64,000 nucleotides of DNA from an uncultured Bacteroidia bacterium. GTDB taxonomy: Bacteria; Bacteroidota; Bacteroidia; Bacteroidales; UBA932. A model generated the notes under the pieces. The model was given only the letters and a program-made list of their open reading frames with translations, did no database searches and was not told where the DNA came from. The stretch is from the NCBI GenBank assembly GCA_902784435.1, contig CACZUR010000012.1:1-64000 (forward strand), read 5' to 3'. A program made the translations under genes and the position numbers. Shown one piece after another: positions 16,147 through 24,139 of the stretch (the stretch's first letter is position 1; each line of letters opens with the position of its first letter).

Positions 16147-17529
16147 ATGAGACAGATAATCACCCTTTCTACCTCGATGCTCCTTGCCCTGGCTATGCTC
16201 ATTGCACCCGATATGCGTGCACAGTCCCGCTCTACCGGCAGTGCAAGCCGTAGTACCTCCAGCCAAAGCAGCAGCAGTTCTTCCACCCGCTCCAGCGGAA
16301 GCAGTTCTTCTACCCGTTCCAGCGGAACCGTCCAGCAGAACAACAACACCAGAAGCGGAAGCAGCACTTCTTCCAACCGCTCCGGGTCCACCAGTTCCAC
16401 CGTCCGTTCCTCCGGCAGCAACGGCAGCAGCAGCGGCTCCACTGTCCGCTCCTCCGGCAGTTACAGCGGCAGCACCGGTTCCACCGTCCGCTCCTCCGGC
16501 AGTTCTTCCGTCACCAGCGGCAGCGGCAACAACGCCTCACGCTCTTCTTCCAGTAGCAGCAGCGTATCCGGCAACAGCGTGTCCAGCAATGCCAGCTCCC
16601 GTGCCAGCGCTTCCGGAAGCAACGTGGCTCCCAGCCACGCCACCGCCAATTCTCCGGACAACGTAGTACAGGCTTCCAACGTCAGCCGCAGCGGCCTGGG
16701 CAACTATAACGACAACAACAAGAATGTATCCGGAGACTATTACCGCGACGAGGGCGGCAACTACCGCTACAACGACGACATGCGGGTGGACGGCGGTCAC
16801 AACCTCCTGCGGGTAGCACCCCGTCACCGTGAGCCCATGCCCTGGGACCGTCCCGGCTACTTCTGGGGAGACGTACCGCACTACTACGGATACCGCATCA
16901 CCAGCCTGCCTCCGCACTGGCGCCGCATCAGCCACTGGGGCATCGACTACTACTTCTACAATGGTATTTATTACCGGAGTTTCGGCGGATCCTACGTCAT
17001 TTGCCGTCCTCCTTTCGGAACTCCGCTGGAAGCAGCCATCGACCGGGCCATCCTCCGGGCCATCCGTTTCGCCTACTACTGCGACACGTATCGCACCTAC
17101 AGCCGCACCTTTGACTATTACAACGTCATCGCCCGGCAGAACCTGATCATCGCCCAGCAGAATGCCCGCCTGGCCGCCCAGAACGCAGCCTATGCCATCA
17201 ACTCCAGCCGCGCGCTCACCGCCTACGAGCTGGCTCAGAAGCTGGGACTGGTCCAGAGCTACGCCTACGCCAACTCGCAGTACTACTATCAGGACGGCGT
17301 GTTCTACACCATCTCCGCCTCCGGGCAGTACACCACCATCGTACCTCCCGCCGGAGCCCTGGTCACCTCCCTGCCGGACGACTACGAAGTCATCGTCATG
17401 AACGGCATCGAGTACTACATGGTAGACAACACCGTATACCGCACCACCCTCTTCGAAGGAATGCCTTACCTGGAGGTCCTGGGCCAGATGTACGGTTCGC
17501 TCTACAGCCAGTACAACGTTTATCGCTAA
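16147..17529 (+). CDS. Secreted Ser-rich DUF6515-type protein
   Basis: A 460-aa protein with a signal peptide (about 1-25). Residues of about 27-180 are almost entirely Ser, Gly, Thr, Arg and Asn, and include three copies of STVRSSGS. The C-terminal part is rich in Tyr and aromatic residues (PPHWRRISHWGIDYYFYNGIYYR, shown only in part here as PPHW, GIDYYFYNG) and ends in two repeated Y-x-DGVFY / NGIEYYMVDN-type elements, typical of the Bacteroidota DUF6515 family. Function is unknown; a surface or periplasmic structural role, or glycosylation of the Ser/Thr region, is speculative. A strong terminator follows. Confidence 0.75.
   Translation: MRQIITLSTSMLLALAMLIAPDMRAQSRSTGSASRSTSSQSSSSSSTRSSGSSSSTRSSGTVQQNNNTRSGSSTSSNRSGSTSSTVRSSGSNGSSSGSTVRSSGSYSGSTGSTVRSSGSSSVTSGSGNNASRSSSSSSSVSGNSVSSNASSRASASGSNVAPSHATANSPDNVVQASNVSRSGLGNYNDNNKNVSGDYYRDEGGNYRYNDDMRVDGGHNLLRVAPRHREPMPWDRPGYFWGDVPHYYGYRITSLPPHWRRISHWGIDYYFYNGIYYRSFGGSYVICRPPFGTPLEAAIDRAILRAIRFAYYCDTYRTYSRTFDYYNVIARQNLIIAQQNARLAAQNAAYAINSSRALTAYELAQKLGLVQSYAYANSQYYYQDGVFYTISASGQYTTIVPPAGALVTSLPDDYEVIVMNGIEYYMVDNTVYRTTLFEGMPYLEVLGQMYGSLYSQYNVYR
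16396..16502 (+). repeat. Three tandem 42-bp spaced repeats in the Ser-rich gene
   Basis: A 23-bp unit beginning TCCACCGTCCG and ending TCCGGCAG occurs at 16396-16418, 16438-16460 and 16480-16502, exactly 42 bp apart and in frame, encoding STVRSSGS each time. Confidence 0.8.
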
Positions 17530-17532
17530 AGA

Positions 17533-17559
17533 GAGGCGCTCCGGCGCCTCTTTTTTTTT
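17533..17559 (+). terminator. Rho-independent terminator after the DUF6515 gene
   Basis: Stem GAGGCGC (17533-17539), loop TCCG, stem GCGCCTC (17544-17550), then nine T residues. It ends the murI-NamZ-DUF6515 unit. Confidence 0.9.
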
Positions 17560-17573
17560 ACGGCCAAAAAGCG

Positions 17574-17581
17574 TATCTTTG
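17574..17581 (+). promoter_or_regulatory. -7 box for the DUF4922 gene
   Basis: TATCTTTG ends 7 nt before the ATG at 17589 and lies just past the preceding terminator, predicting a near-leaderless transcript. Confidence 0.55.
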
Positions 17582-17588
17582 GGCTGAT

Positions 17589-19145
17589 ATGGCAACAGAC
17601 ATAGACAAATTCGTACACGACCAATTGTCGGTATGGCCGGAAGTGGCCGCCAAATACAGGGCGCTCAAGAGCGCCCGCACGCGTACCCTCCCCTATGGCG
17701 GCATCCTGGTCACGCTTCAGTCCAATCCCGGACGGCTGCCCGTGTTCGACCACGGCTGTCCGCTCTGCGAAGAAAACTATCTGGAGCACCAGCACACCCT
17801 GCCCTTCGAAGGCAGAAAAGGCCGTAAATACAATATTCTGGTAAACCGGGCGCCCATCTTCCCCAACCACCTGGTCATCACGCGGGACACACATGTGCCC
17901 CAGACCATCTGGCACCGCTTCCCGGATATGCTGGACATGGCCGCCCAGCTGGACAATTATCTGGTTTTCTACAACAGCCCCAACAGCGGCACCAGCGTCC
18001 CCGGACACGCTCATTTCCAGGCCTGCCCCAAGGGATATATGCCCCTGGAACGCGTAGCGGAACGCCTGCTCAGGGATATAGCGGCCGGCAAAGAGCCCCA
18101 TCCGCAGGAACTGGAATTCATCGACAGCGTACGGGATGCCCAGCTGTACCATTACAAACGCTTTAACCGCGGTATCTTCTTCCTCAGGGCCGCCACGGCC
18201 AAATCCATGGCCAAGCAGTTCTATCGGCTCCTGGACTGCCTGAACCTGGTGGTGGAAGAGACAGAGCCGCGCTTCAACGCCTTTGCCTACTGCTCGGAGG
18301 GAGAATACCGCGCCATCGTAACGCTGCGCAGCGCCTCCCGTCCCTCCTGCTACTTTGCCCAGGGAAACGAACACGTTGCCATCACCCCCGGCGCCGCCGA
18401 CATGGCCGGCTTCCTTGTGGTGCCGCAGCCGGAAGACTTCGACCGCATTACTCCGGATATCCTGGGCAGGATCTATGCCGATGTCACCTTGTCCGAGGCG
18501 GAAGAAAAACGCCTTCTTTGGCGTCTGGTGCGCACGCAGCCCCGCATTGAGGTGGGCGTGAAACGGGCTCCGGAGATTTCCTTCGAAATCATATCGGACG
18601 GTGCCGGCCCGCAGGTGGTATCCTACCGGGAAGGCAAGATAGACTACAACGGCGTCCTGTACGACGAACTGGTCTTCGAAGCCGTCACCATCTCTACCCT
18701 CTTTGCCGAGCCCTCCTTCATCCTATACGGAGAAAACGGTCCGGCACGCTTTGCCGGCACACTCAAATTCATCGTGGAAGACCATCAGGTACGCGCCGTA
18801 AACATCCTGGGCGCAGAGGATTATCTGCTCAGCGTGGTCTCCCTCTATCCCGTGGCCGAGCAAAGCTATCAGGCCATCCGCCTGCGGCGCGCCCTGATGG
18901 AGCAGGTGAAGCTCCGCCAGCATGCCCAGGACAGCGTACAGGGGCCTGCACTGGACAACGCACCGGAAGTGGTAACCTGGGTAAACCATCGGCCCGAAAA
19001 CAAAGAAAAAGCGGAAGACACTCCCGTCCACCGCTTGTTTGATGTCTGTGCCGGCGAGCACTGCCAGGTATATCCCGGACTCACGGAAAAGGCCGATGCA
19101 GCCGCCCGTACGGCCATTGACGAAACCTGGGGAATGCTAGAGTAA
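17589..19145 (+). CDS. DUF4922 (HIT/GalT-like) protein with degenerate SpoIID-like C-terminus
   Basis: A 518-aa protein with no signal peptide. The N-terminal part (about 1-310) has CPLC at 57-60 and a histidine-triad-like GHAHFQ at 139-144, as in nucleotidyl transferases/phosphorylases of the HIT superfamily. From about residue 320 it resembles the start of a SpoIID/LytB domain (SYREGKIDYNG, GAEDYLLSVV, DVCAGEHCQVY). The segment that should carry the SpoIID catalytic region (normally after the SVISSEM motif) is replaced by unrelated sequence, and the protein stops soon after the DVC..HCQ motif. In relatives I recall, a complete SpoIID domain sits in this position. Substrate unknown. The stop overlaps the NUDIX gene by 9 bp. 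Confidence 0.65.
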   Translation: MATDIDKFVHDQLSVWPEVAAKYRALKSARTRTLPYGGILVTLQSNPGRLPVFDHGCPLCEENYLEHQHTLPFEGRKGRKYNILVNRAPIFPNHLVITRDTHVPQTIWHRFPDMLDMAAQLDNYLVFYNSPNSGTSVPGHAHFQACPKGYMPLERVAERLLRDIAAGKEPHPQELEFIDSVRDAQLYHYKRFNRGIFFLRAATAKSMAKQFYRLLDCLNLVVEETEPRFNAFAYCSEGEYRAIVTLRSASRPSCYFAQGNEHVAITPGAADMAGFLVVPQPEDFDRITPDILGRIYADVTLSEAEEKRLLWRLVRTQPRIEVGVKRAPEISFEIISDGAGPQVVSYREGKIDYNGVLYDELVFEAVTISTLFAEPSFILYGENGPARFAGTLKFIVEDHQVRAVNILGAEDYLLSVVSLYPVAEQSYQAIRLRRALMEQVKLRQHAQDSVQGPALDNAPEVVTWVNHRPENKEKAEDTPVHRLFDVCAGEHCQVYPGLTEKADAAARTAIDETWGMLE

Positions 19146-19733
19146 AGCCAGCAGTTGTTTCCGGATTCGGGAGAACTCGTCCTCGAAATTGGGGGTGAGA
19201 ACGCCCTTGCCCATGGCATCGGCTATTTCTTCAAAGCTCCACCACCGCCCTTCCGTTACCTCGGCGTTGTCCGGAGCCAGGTCCGGGTGGCCGATGGCAG
19301 CGTACATCACTACCAGTTCGTAATCCCGGCCCGTCTCGTACGGATACGCACCCAGGAAAATGGGGTTGAAACTGCTCAGACCCAGTTCTTCGCCGGCTTC
19401 CCGGTACAGGGCTTCCATCAACTGTTCCCCGTAGGTGACATGCCCTCCCACGGCCGTGTCCCAATAATCCGGGAAACGGTGCTTTTGTTCAGAGCGCTTT
19501 TGCAGGTACAGCTTTCCGAAGCGGTCGATCAGGTGCAGGTGCACCACAGGATGCAGGGCCTTGCAGCCAAAGATACTGTGGCACCACATACGGGAGGCCT
19601 GGCCATAGACCATGCCATTGGGTTGCACCAGGGGCAGGATTTCACCCGGCAGCAACACAGGCTTTCCGGGCCGCTCAATGGACGGACGCGGATATACCGG
19701 CGCCGGCTCTGAAGGATATACCAGTTCGAACAT
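19137..19733 (-). CDS. NUDIX hydrolase
   Basis: A 198-aa protein. The NUDIX box runs GGHVTYGEQLMEALYREAGE and ELGL, residues 97-119, with the REAGEE metal-binding core intact. A roughly 55-residue N-terminal extension and the LHLIDRFGKLYLQKRS segment recall isopentenyl-diphosphate-isomerase-like/YfcD-type NUDIX proteins. It hydrolyses some nucleoside diphosphate-linked compound; the substrate is not determinable. It is the last gene of a minus-strand run (3 nt after the transporter gene). Confidence 0.88.
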   Translation of the reverse strand: MFELVYPSEPAPVYPRPSIERPGKPVLLPGEILPLVQPNGMVYGQASRMWCHSIFGCKALHPVVHLHLIDRFGKLYLQKRSEQKHRFPDYWDTAVGGHVTYGEQLMEALYREAGEELGLSSFNPIFLGAYPYETGRDYELVVMYAAIGHPDLAPDNAEVTEGRWWSFEEIADAMGKGVLTPNFEDEFSRIRKQLLALL

Positions 19734-19736
19734 AGG

Positions 19737-21422
19737 CTAGGCCATGGCGATTAAGATCAGGACCTGCGCCACCAGCACACGCATGAACATGGACAACGGA
19801 TACACGGTGGCATAGCTCACGGAAGTGTAGTCGCTGCCGTACATTCCCTGTGCAAAGGCCAGCACGGGCGGATTGGTGCAGGAACCGCTGATAAGACCGC
19901 AAATCTGGTAGAAGTTGAGTTTGCACAGCAGCCGGGCCACAATGAAAGTGATGCAGAGGGGTATCAGGGTGATGCCCGCTCCGTACAGGATCCACCAGTA
20001 ACCGCCGCCCACGATGGAGCTCCAGAATTCGCCGCCGGCACCGATCCCCACCGCCGCCAGGAAGAGGGAAATGCCTATTTCCCGCAGCATCAGGTTGGCG
20101 CTGGTAGTGACATAGGTGGTAACCTTGTACTTGGGGCCGAAGTGCCCCAGCAGGATGGCGATGATAAGGGGACCGCCGGCCAGGCCCAGCTTGATGGCCT
20201 GGGGAATGCCCGGGAAGCGGATGGGCAGCGAGCCGAAAATGATTCCGACCACGATACCCAGGAAAATGGGCACCAGATTGGGCTTGTTCAGCGCATCATT
20301 GGAATTGCCCACCTTTTGTGCCAGGCGTTCAATGTTCTTTTCCGTGCCTACGCACATGAGACCGTCGCCCATCTGGATATACAGGCTGGGATGGGCCACC
20401 AGTTCCACGCCGGCGCGGATGACACGCGTAACGCTAACGCCGTAGGCCGACCGGAAGCCCAGTTCCCGCAGGGTTTTACCGGTGAGGGAACTCTTGGTAA
20501 CCACAATGCGGCGGGTTACCATGTGATGGTCTTTTTCGGCCCAGTCCTGCTGATGCATGCTCACTTCCTTGCCAAAGAGGATGCGGATTTTGTCCACCTC
20601 TTCCTGCGAAGTGACAATGAGCAGTTTATCCCCTTTCTCCAGCACGGTATCGGCCATGGGCATCAGGATTTCCTCCCCTTTCATGATACGGGACACCACG
20701 AAGTCGCCGCCGAACTGTGACAGGACGTCGCCCAGTTTGTGACCGAAGATGGCGGGATTGTCCACCTCCAGATGCATCCGGCGGGCCTGCGTGCTCTTGT
20801 CATCCAGGGCATCCAGGGCCTCGCGCTCCTTCTGGTGGTCTATCCGGAAGATGGCCTTGAACAGCACCACAATCAGGATAACGCCGATGACACCGATGGG
20901 ATAGGCCACGGCATAGGCCGATGCCAGTTGCTCCGAGGCCTCGCTGGCCGCCAGCGTACTGCTGCCGCCGGACACCGCTACATCCACGAAGGTCTGCTGG
21001 GCGGCACCCAGGCCGGGGGTGTTGGTCACGGCGCCGGACATTACGCCCACCATGGTCTTCAGGTCTTCGCCGGTAAAGGCCGATATGGCATAGGTAACGG
21101 CCACGGCCAGCAGGATATTCATCACGGCCAGCAGATTCATCTTCACGCCGCCCTGCTTAAAGGAATGGAAAAAGCCGGGGCCCACCTGCAGGCCGATGGA
21201 AAAGACGAAGAGAATGAGGCCGAACTCCTTCACGAAGTGGAGGATGTCCAGGTCTGCCTGGAAACCCAGATGGCCCATGAGGATGCCCAGGAACAGGATC
21301 CAGGTAGAACCCAGCGAGATTCCTTTTACCTTGAAGCGGCCCAGATACAGGCCAAGGCCGATCACAAAGGCCAGAAGCAGGATGGTATGGGCAACACCAT
21401 ACCCGAAAAACAAATCGTGCAT
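19737..21422 (-). CDS. AspT/YidE-like transporter with two TrkA-C domains
   Basis: A 561-aa inner-membrane protein: a hydrophobic half of about five to six segments with FSIGLQVGPGFF and GAVTNTPGLGAA, two soluble TrkA-C (RCK-C) regions at about 200-370, then a second hydrophobic half with GSCTNPPVLAFA. This internal duplication is the hallmark of the aspartate:alanine exchanger (AAE) family. Substrate is unknown. Spacing of 3 nt to genes on both sides shows it is co-transcribed with the thioesterase and NUDIX genes. Confidence 0.85.
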   Translation of the reverse strand: MHDLFFGYGVAHTILLLAFVIGLGLYLGRFKVKGISLGSTWILFLGILMGHLGFQADLDILHFVKEFGLILFVFSIGLQVGPGFFHSFKQGGVKMNLLAVMNILLAVAVTYAISAFTGEDLKTMVGVMSGAVTNTPGLGAAQQTFVDVAVSGGSSTLAASEASEQLASAYAVAYPIGVIGVILIVVLFKAIFRIDHQKEREALDALDDKSTQARRMHLEVDNPAIFGHKLGDVLSQFGGDFVVSRIMKGEEILMPMADTVLEKGDKLLIVTSQEEVDKIRILFGKEVSMHQQDWAEKDHHMVTRRIVVTKSSLTGKTLRELGFRSAYGVSVTRVIRAGVELVAHPSLYIQMGDGLMCVGTEKNIERLAQKVGNSNDALNKPNLVPIFLGIVVGIIFGSLPIRFPGIPQAIKLGLAGGPLIIAILLGHFGPKYKVTTYVTTSANLMLREIGISLFLAAVGIGAGGEFWSSIVGGGYWWILYGAGITLIPLCITFIVARLLCKLNFYQICGLISGSCTNPPVLAFAQGMYGSDYTSVSYATVYPLSMFMRVLVAQVLILIAMA

Positions 21423-21425
21423 ACG

Positions 21426-22172
21426 CTAATAGTCCAGTTTAAGCACAAAGCAGGATTTTCCATCTACGCGCCCCTCCACGTACCAGGCATTGTCCTGCCG
21501 CAGGCGGAAAAGCTGCACCGTTTCTCCCGGTGTAGTTTCCTTATTGAAGTTAATGTACAGGTCTTTGACCGGGCGGGCAGCCTCTTCCGGAGGAAGGGCA
21601 TCCATAGCCCACACCACATAACGGGCATTGTTGGTATGGCCGATGATATCCACGTCCGAATAGGCTACCGCATGTTCCCCGGCCGCTTCCGGTGTTCCAT
21701 CTTTCGGAAGGACGATCTTGGGAGCGGGTTCCGCAATGGCGTTAGCCACTTCATAGTCCAGCGTCAGAAGTCCCTGCAGGTCTTCCGGACGGACGAAACG
21801 GCGGGTTTGCTCGTCAATGACCACCCAGGAACTGGTGGCGGTGACGGCAGGATGGCCATCTGCCCCCAGCAGCTCGAAATCGCGGAGATAAAACAGTCCG
21901 CTGGCCCCCTTGTGCCAGGTGTACAGAGACACTTCGTCCAGCCACTTGGGGCTGTTTTCAAAGTGAATATGCATCCGGGAAAGCACCCAGGCAGTATGGT
22001 GAATGTGCAGTGTATCATAACCGAAACCCAGTTCCCTGGCTGCCCAATAGGCAATTTCCTGGGCCAGGTCCATAAAAGCCGCCGGCCGCAGAAGAGCGGC
22101 GCCATCTATCTGATAACAGGGGATGCTGATGTCCTGACGGAATTTATAGCTTTCTCGGCACACAGGTTTCAT
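21426..22172 (-). CDS. Acyl-ACP thioesterase
   Basis: A 248-aa protein of the plant-FatA/B-like bacterial acyl-ACP thioesterase family with two hotdog folds. Seen are the N-terminal hotdog with the DLAQEIAYWAARELG helix and WVLSRMHI, and the second hotdog with DIIGHTNNARYVVWAMD, containing the conserved D-x-x-x-H-x-N arrangement of the catalytic region. It releases fatty acids from acyl-carrier protein. Operonic with the AAE-type transporter (3 nt). Confidence 0.9.
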   Translation of the reverse strand: MKPVCRESYKFRQDISIPCYQIDGAALLRPAAFMDLAQEIAYWAARELGFGYDTLHIHHTAWVLSRMHIHFENSPKWLDEVSLYTWHKGASGLFYLRDFELLGADGHPAVTATSSWVVIDEQTRRFVRPEDLQGLLTLDYEVANAIAEPAPKIVLPKDGTPEAAGEHAVAYSDVDIIGHTNNARYVVWAMDALPPEEAARPVKDLYINFNKETTPGETVQLFRLRQDNAWYVEGRVDGKSCFVLKLDY

Positions 22173-22203
22173 ACACTACGTTTTTTGCGCCGCGAAGTTA
22201 GCA

Positions 22204-23130
22204 TTATTTACGGAGAATTTCAAGTTCTTCCGGTGAATACAGCAGCTGGTCCAGCCAGTCCGGCGCCACATGTCCCAGCAGCACCAGTACCAGCACCGCC
22301 AGCAGAGCCACGCCCGCCACCACAGCCAGCACAATGCCCAGCACCCGCCAGAACTTCGACTTGGCCCCGGGCACCTCCGGCTCGGGTTCGGGCTCCGGTT
22401 CGGGCTCGGGCTCAGGCTCGGGCTCGGATTCCTCCGTCGGGGCCGGAGAATCCTCTCGAGGAGCATAGGCCTCCTCTTCTGCGACGAGAGAGGATTCTTC
22501 GGCCTCTTCAATCACTTCGGGTTCCGGTTCGGGCTCCGGTTCGGGTTCCTCCGGCGGGGCCGGAGAATCCTCTTGAGGAGCATCGGCCTCCTTTTCTGCG
22601 ACGAGAGAGGATTCTTCGGCCTCCTCAATCACTTCGGGTTCCGGTTCGGGCTCTTCCAGCATGCCGGCGAGGTTGGCCACGGCTTCTTCCACCTCTTCCT
22701 GGGTTTCTTCGTGCGTTTTCAGGGAAATGGGCTTGAGGCCGAACCCGGAAGGATAGATGTCCAGGTCTTCATCGGCAATGAAGAAAAAATGATTCTCCCT
22801 CGTGGCACGGAGACGGCCCAGGCCCGGCATGATGAGGGTCTTCTTTTCCTTCAGGACCTCCTTCATTTCCGTCAGGAAATCCGTGAGGATGCGGGTGGCA
22901 TCGGCCTCCGAAACGCCGTTGGAACGCGCATAGAGTTCCACCAGCAGGTTATCGTCCCCCTGTTTGGGCGTAAAGGAAAGCCTGCGGTATGGCGGAAGAA
23001 TGGTGTAACCGCGGTCTGCGAAAGTAGCCGGGACCATTTCCGTCACAAAACAACCCACTCCAGGCAGCGTGACGGAGTCGTTATCCATCACCACTTCTTT
23101 CACCATCTTGGCCAGGAGGTCTATATCCAT
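22204..23130 (-). CDS. HU-CCDC81-type domain protein with Glu-Pro repeat and C-terminal membrane segment
   Basis: A 308-aa protein. Residues about 1-130 resemble the two HU-like (CCDC81) domains found in Bacteroidota (VTLPGVGCFVTE, LIMPGLGRLRAT). Residues about 155-255 are an acidic Pro/Glu-rich region with two 39-aa copies containing VIEEAEESSLVAE, followed by an (EP)n tract. One transmembrane helix follows (about 265-290) with a short tail. The usual C-terminal SPOR domain of the family is missing. The repeat probably forms a stiff spacer between a DNA- or protein-binding head and the membrane; this is inference. First gene of the thioesterase/transporter/NUDIX run. Confidence 0.72.
   Translation of the reverse strand: MDIDLLAKMVKEVVMDNDSVTLPGVGCFVTEMVPATFADRGYTILPPYRRLSFTPKQGDDNLLVELYARSNGVSEADATRILTDFLTEMKEVLKEKKTLIMPGLGRLRATRENHFFFIADEDLDIYPSGFGLKPISLKTHEETQEEVEEAVANLAGMLEEPEPEPEVIEEAEESSLVAEKEADAPQEDSPAPPEEPEPEPEPEPEVIEEAEESSLVAEEEAYAPREDSPAPTEESEPEPEPEPEPEPEPEPEVPGAKSKFWRVLGIVLAVVAGVALLAVLVLVLLGHVAPDWLDQLLYSPEELEILRK
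22431..22652 (-). repeat. 117-bp in-frame tandem duplication in the HU-domain gene
   Basis: Copy A at about 22431-22535 and copy B at about 22548-22652 differ at only a few bases and have a period of 117 bp (39 codons). The flanking 22370-22430 is a degenerate hexanucleotide tract encoding Glu-Pro. Confidence 0.8.
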
Positions 23131-23155
23131 TTTCTCTTCATTTCAATTAGATTTA

Positions 23156-23163
23156 CAAAAATA
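23156..23163 (-). promoter_or_regulatory. -7 box for the HU-domain gene
   Basis: The minus strand reads TATTTTTG, 25 nt upstream of the ATG at 23130. No clear -33 TTTG is seen. Confidence 0.4.
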
Positions 23164-23183
23164 GAAAAAATTGTCGAAAAAAC

Positions 23184-23214
23184 TTTGGAGAATCCAAAAA
23201 AGATTGTACCTTTG
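23184..23214 (+). promoter_or_regulatory. Consensus promoter of tRNA-Asn
   Basis: TTTG (23184-23187), exactly 19 nt, TACCTTTG (23207-23214): an ideal Bacteroidota promoter 30 nt upstream of the tRNA. Confidence 0.8.
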
Positions 23215-23244
23215 CAATCCCGAAACAAAAACACGGGGAAACAT

Positions 23245-23318
23245 TCCTCCTTAGCTCAGTTGGTTAGAGCATCTGACTGTTAATCAGAGGGTCGTTGGTT
23301 CAAGTCCAACAGGGGGAG
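23245..23318 (+). tRNA. tRNA-Asn (GTT)
   Basis: The 74-nt cloverleaf has a 7-bp acceptor stem TCCTCCT/AGGGGGA (one T-G wobble), anticodon stem TCTGA/TCAGA, loop CTGTTAA with anticodon GTT, and T-arm GTTGG-TTCAAGT-CCAAC. The 3' CCA is not encoded. Confidence 0.96.
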
Positions 23319-23328
23319 CTTCCGAAAG

Positions 23329-23355
23329 CACCTGCAGCAATGCGGGTGTTTTTTT
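23329..23355 (+). terminator. Terminator of tRNA-Asn
   Basis: Stem CACCTGC (23329-23335), loop of 6 nt, stem GCGGGTG (23342-23348) with one T-G pair, then seven T residues. Confidence 0.8.
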
Positions 23356-23360
23356 GATAC

Positions 23361-23847
23361 CTATTTCCCCGGGGCTCCGGGAGGAATGGCAACTTCGTGA
23401 CCGCCGATGAAGGTAGTCTTCCCTTTGTACCAGGCGCGGTTGCCAAAGAAGAAGGGAATGTGCCGGATCCACCATTCCTGCCACGCAGGAAGTTTTTCCT
23501 TTTCGAAATCGCGGGCGATGGATGCCGCCATCTGCTCCATGGCCAATTTCTGCCGGGCTTCCTCACGCGCTTCCGGACTCACATATCCTTCCGGCATGCC
23601 CAGTTTCGCCGGCAGCAGGGCTTTGGACGGGCCTCTCCAGCGTGCCAAAGCAGAGGGCTCTCAGACTGTCGGCCTCTCTGGTAGAGAGCGTGCCGTCTTT
23701 CTGTGCCATCCGGATGTATCGGCCATTCTCCTGCCGGAGGAGCTGTCCTTTCTGCACAAGGGAATCGGCATCCTGCGCCCTGGCCGTGGTGCCAATACAA
23801 AGCACCACTGACGAAAAAAGGAGTATTCCAGCCAGGCGATTATTCAT
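23361..23847 (-). pseudogene. Frameshifted gene for a secreted protein of unknown function
   Basis: From an ATG at 23847 the minus strand encodes a signal peptide (MNNRLAGILLFSSVVLCIG, TARAQ) and a soluble stretch (DADSLVQKGQLLRQENGR). That frame ends at 23563. A second frame, open from about 23648 to 23361 and offset by +1, continues with gene-like sequence (EGYVSPEAREEARQKLA, PAWQEWWIRHIPFFFGNR) and ends GGHEVAIPPGAPGK. The two together would give a roughly 160-aa secreted protein. A single extra base within 23563-23648 explains the break: decay, sequencing error or, less likely, programmed shifting. I do not recognise the family. Confidence 0.55.
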
Positions 23848-24100
23848 GCAAGTCACACAGTATGAGGACATCTCCATTTTGACAAACCTCGTGCCTGAAT
23901 GGCGCGGAAGGGGCTGGTTCATGCCAGATTACTTTTGTATGACTGCACTAAGCTTATTTGACGTGTTTCGTAATTAACTGATATTCAGCATGTTATGGAT
24001 TTTTATCGGAGCAAATGGCGCCGATAAAAATCAGCAAACGTCTGAGACACAGCGTGTTATACGCCACGGCCACCTTGCTGCCGTTCCGGATGGCGCAGGC
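23848..24100. other. Gene-free stretch with a perfect 11-bp inverted repeat
   Basis: No convincing gene lies in these 250 bp. They contain a perfect inverted repeat, ATTTTTATCGG at 23999-24009 and CCGATAAAAAT at 24021-24031, and a TGGCGCAGGC at 24091-24100 that matches the core of the array near 57.9 kb. A TACTTTTG box at 23930-23937 on the plus strand precedes only a 12-codon frame. The setting between two tRNA genes and beside a broken gene suggests remnants of an insertion. Confidence 0.5.
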
Positions 24101-24102
24101 AA

Positions 24103-24137
24103 AAAAAAGAGAGAGCCATGCTGACTCTCTCTTTTTT
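24103..24137. terminator. Bidirectional terminator after rpsT/tRNA-Pro
   Basis: A 13-bp perfect inverted repeat: AAAAAAGAGAGAG (24103-24115) and CTCTCTCTTTTTT (24125-24137), giving a GA/CT stem with A- and T-tracts on both sides. It follows tRNA-Pro on the minus strand by 2 nt. Confidence 0.85.
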
Positions 24138-24139
24138 GG

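Noticed and set aside
16396..16502. Regularly spaced repeats as a possible CRISPR array
   Set aside because: The repeats and the sequence between them are in frame within a Ser-rich coding region; there are no cas genes and only three units.
20739..22736. 665-codon plus-strand frame opposite the transporter, thioesterase and HU genes
   Set aside because: It spans three real genes and their gaps and ends in a Pro/Arg/Ala low-complexity stretch that mirrors the Glu-Pro repeat.
23930..23977. TACTTTTG box followed by a 12-codon ORF at 23939
   Set aside because: No -33 element, and 12 codons are too few to support a gene without conservation data.
24103..24137. Inverted repeat as an insertion-sequence end
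   Set aside because: Position, A/T tracts and distance from tRNA-Pro explain it as a terminator; no matching second end or transposase.
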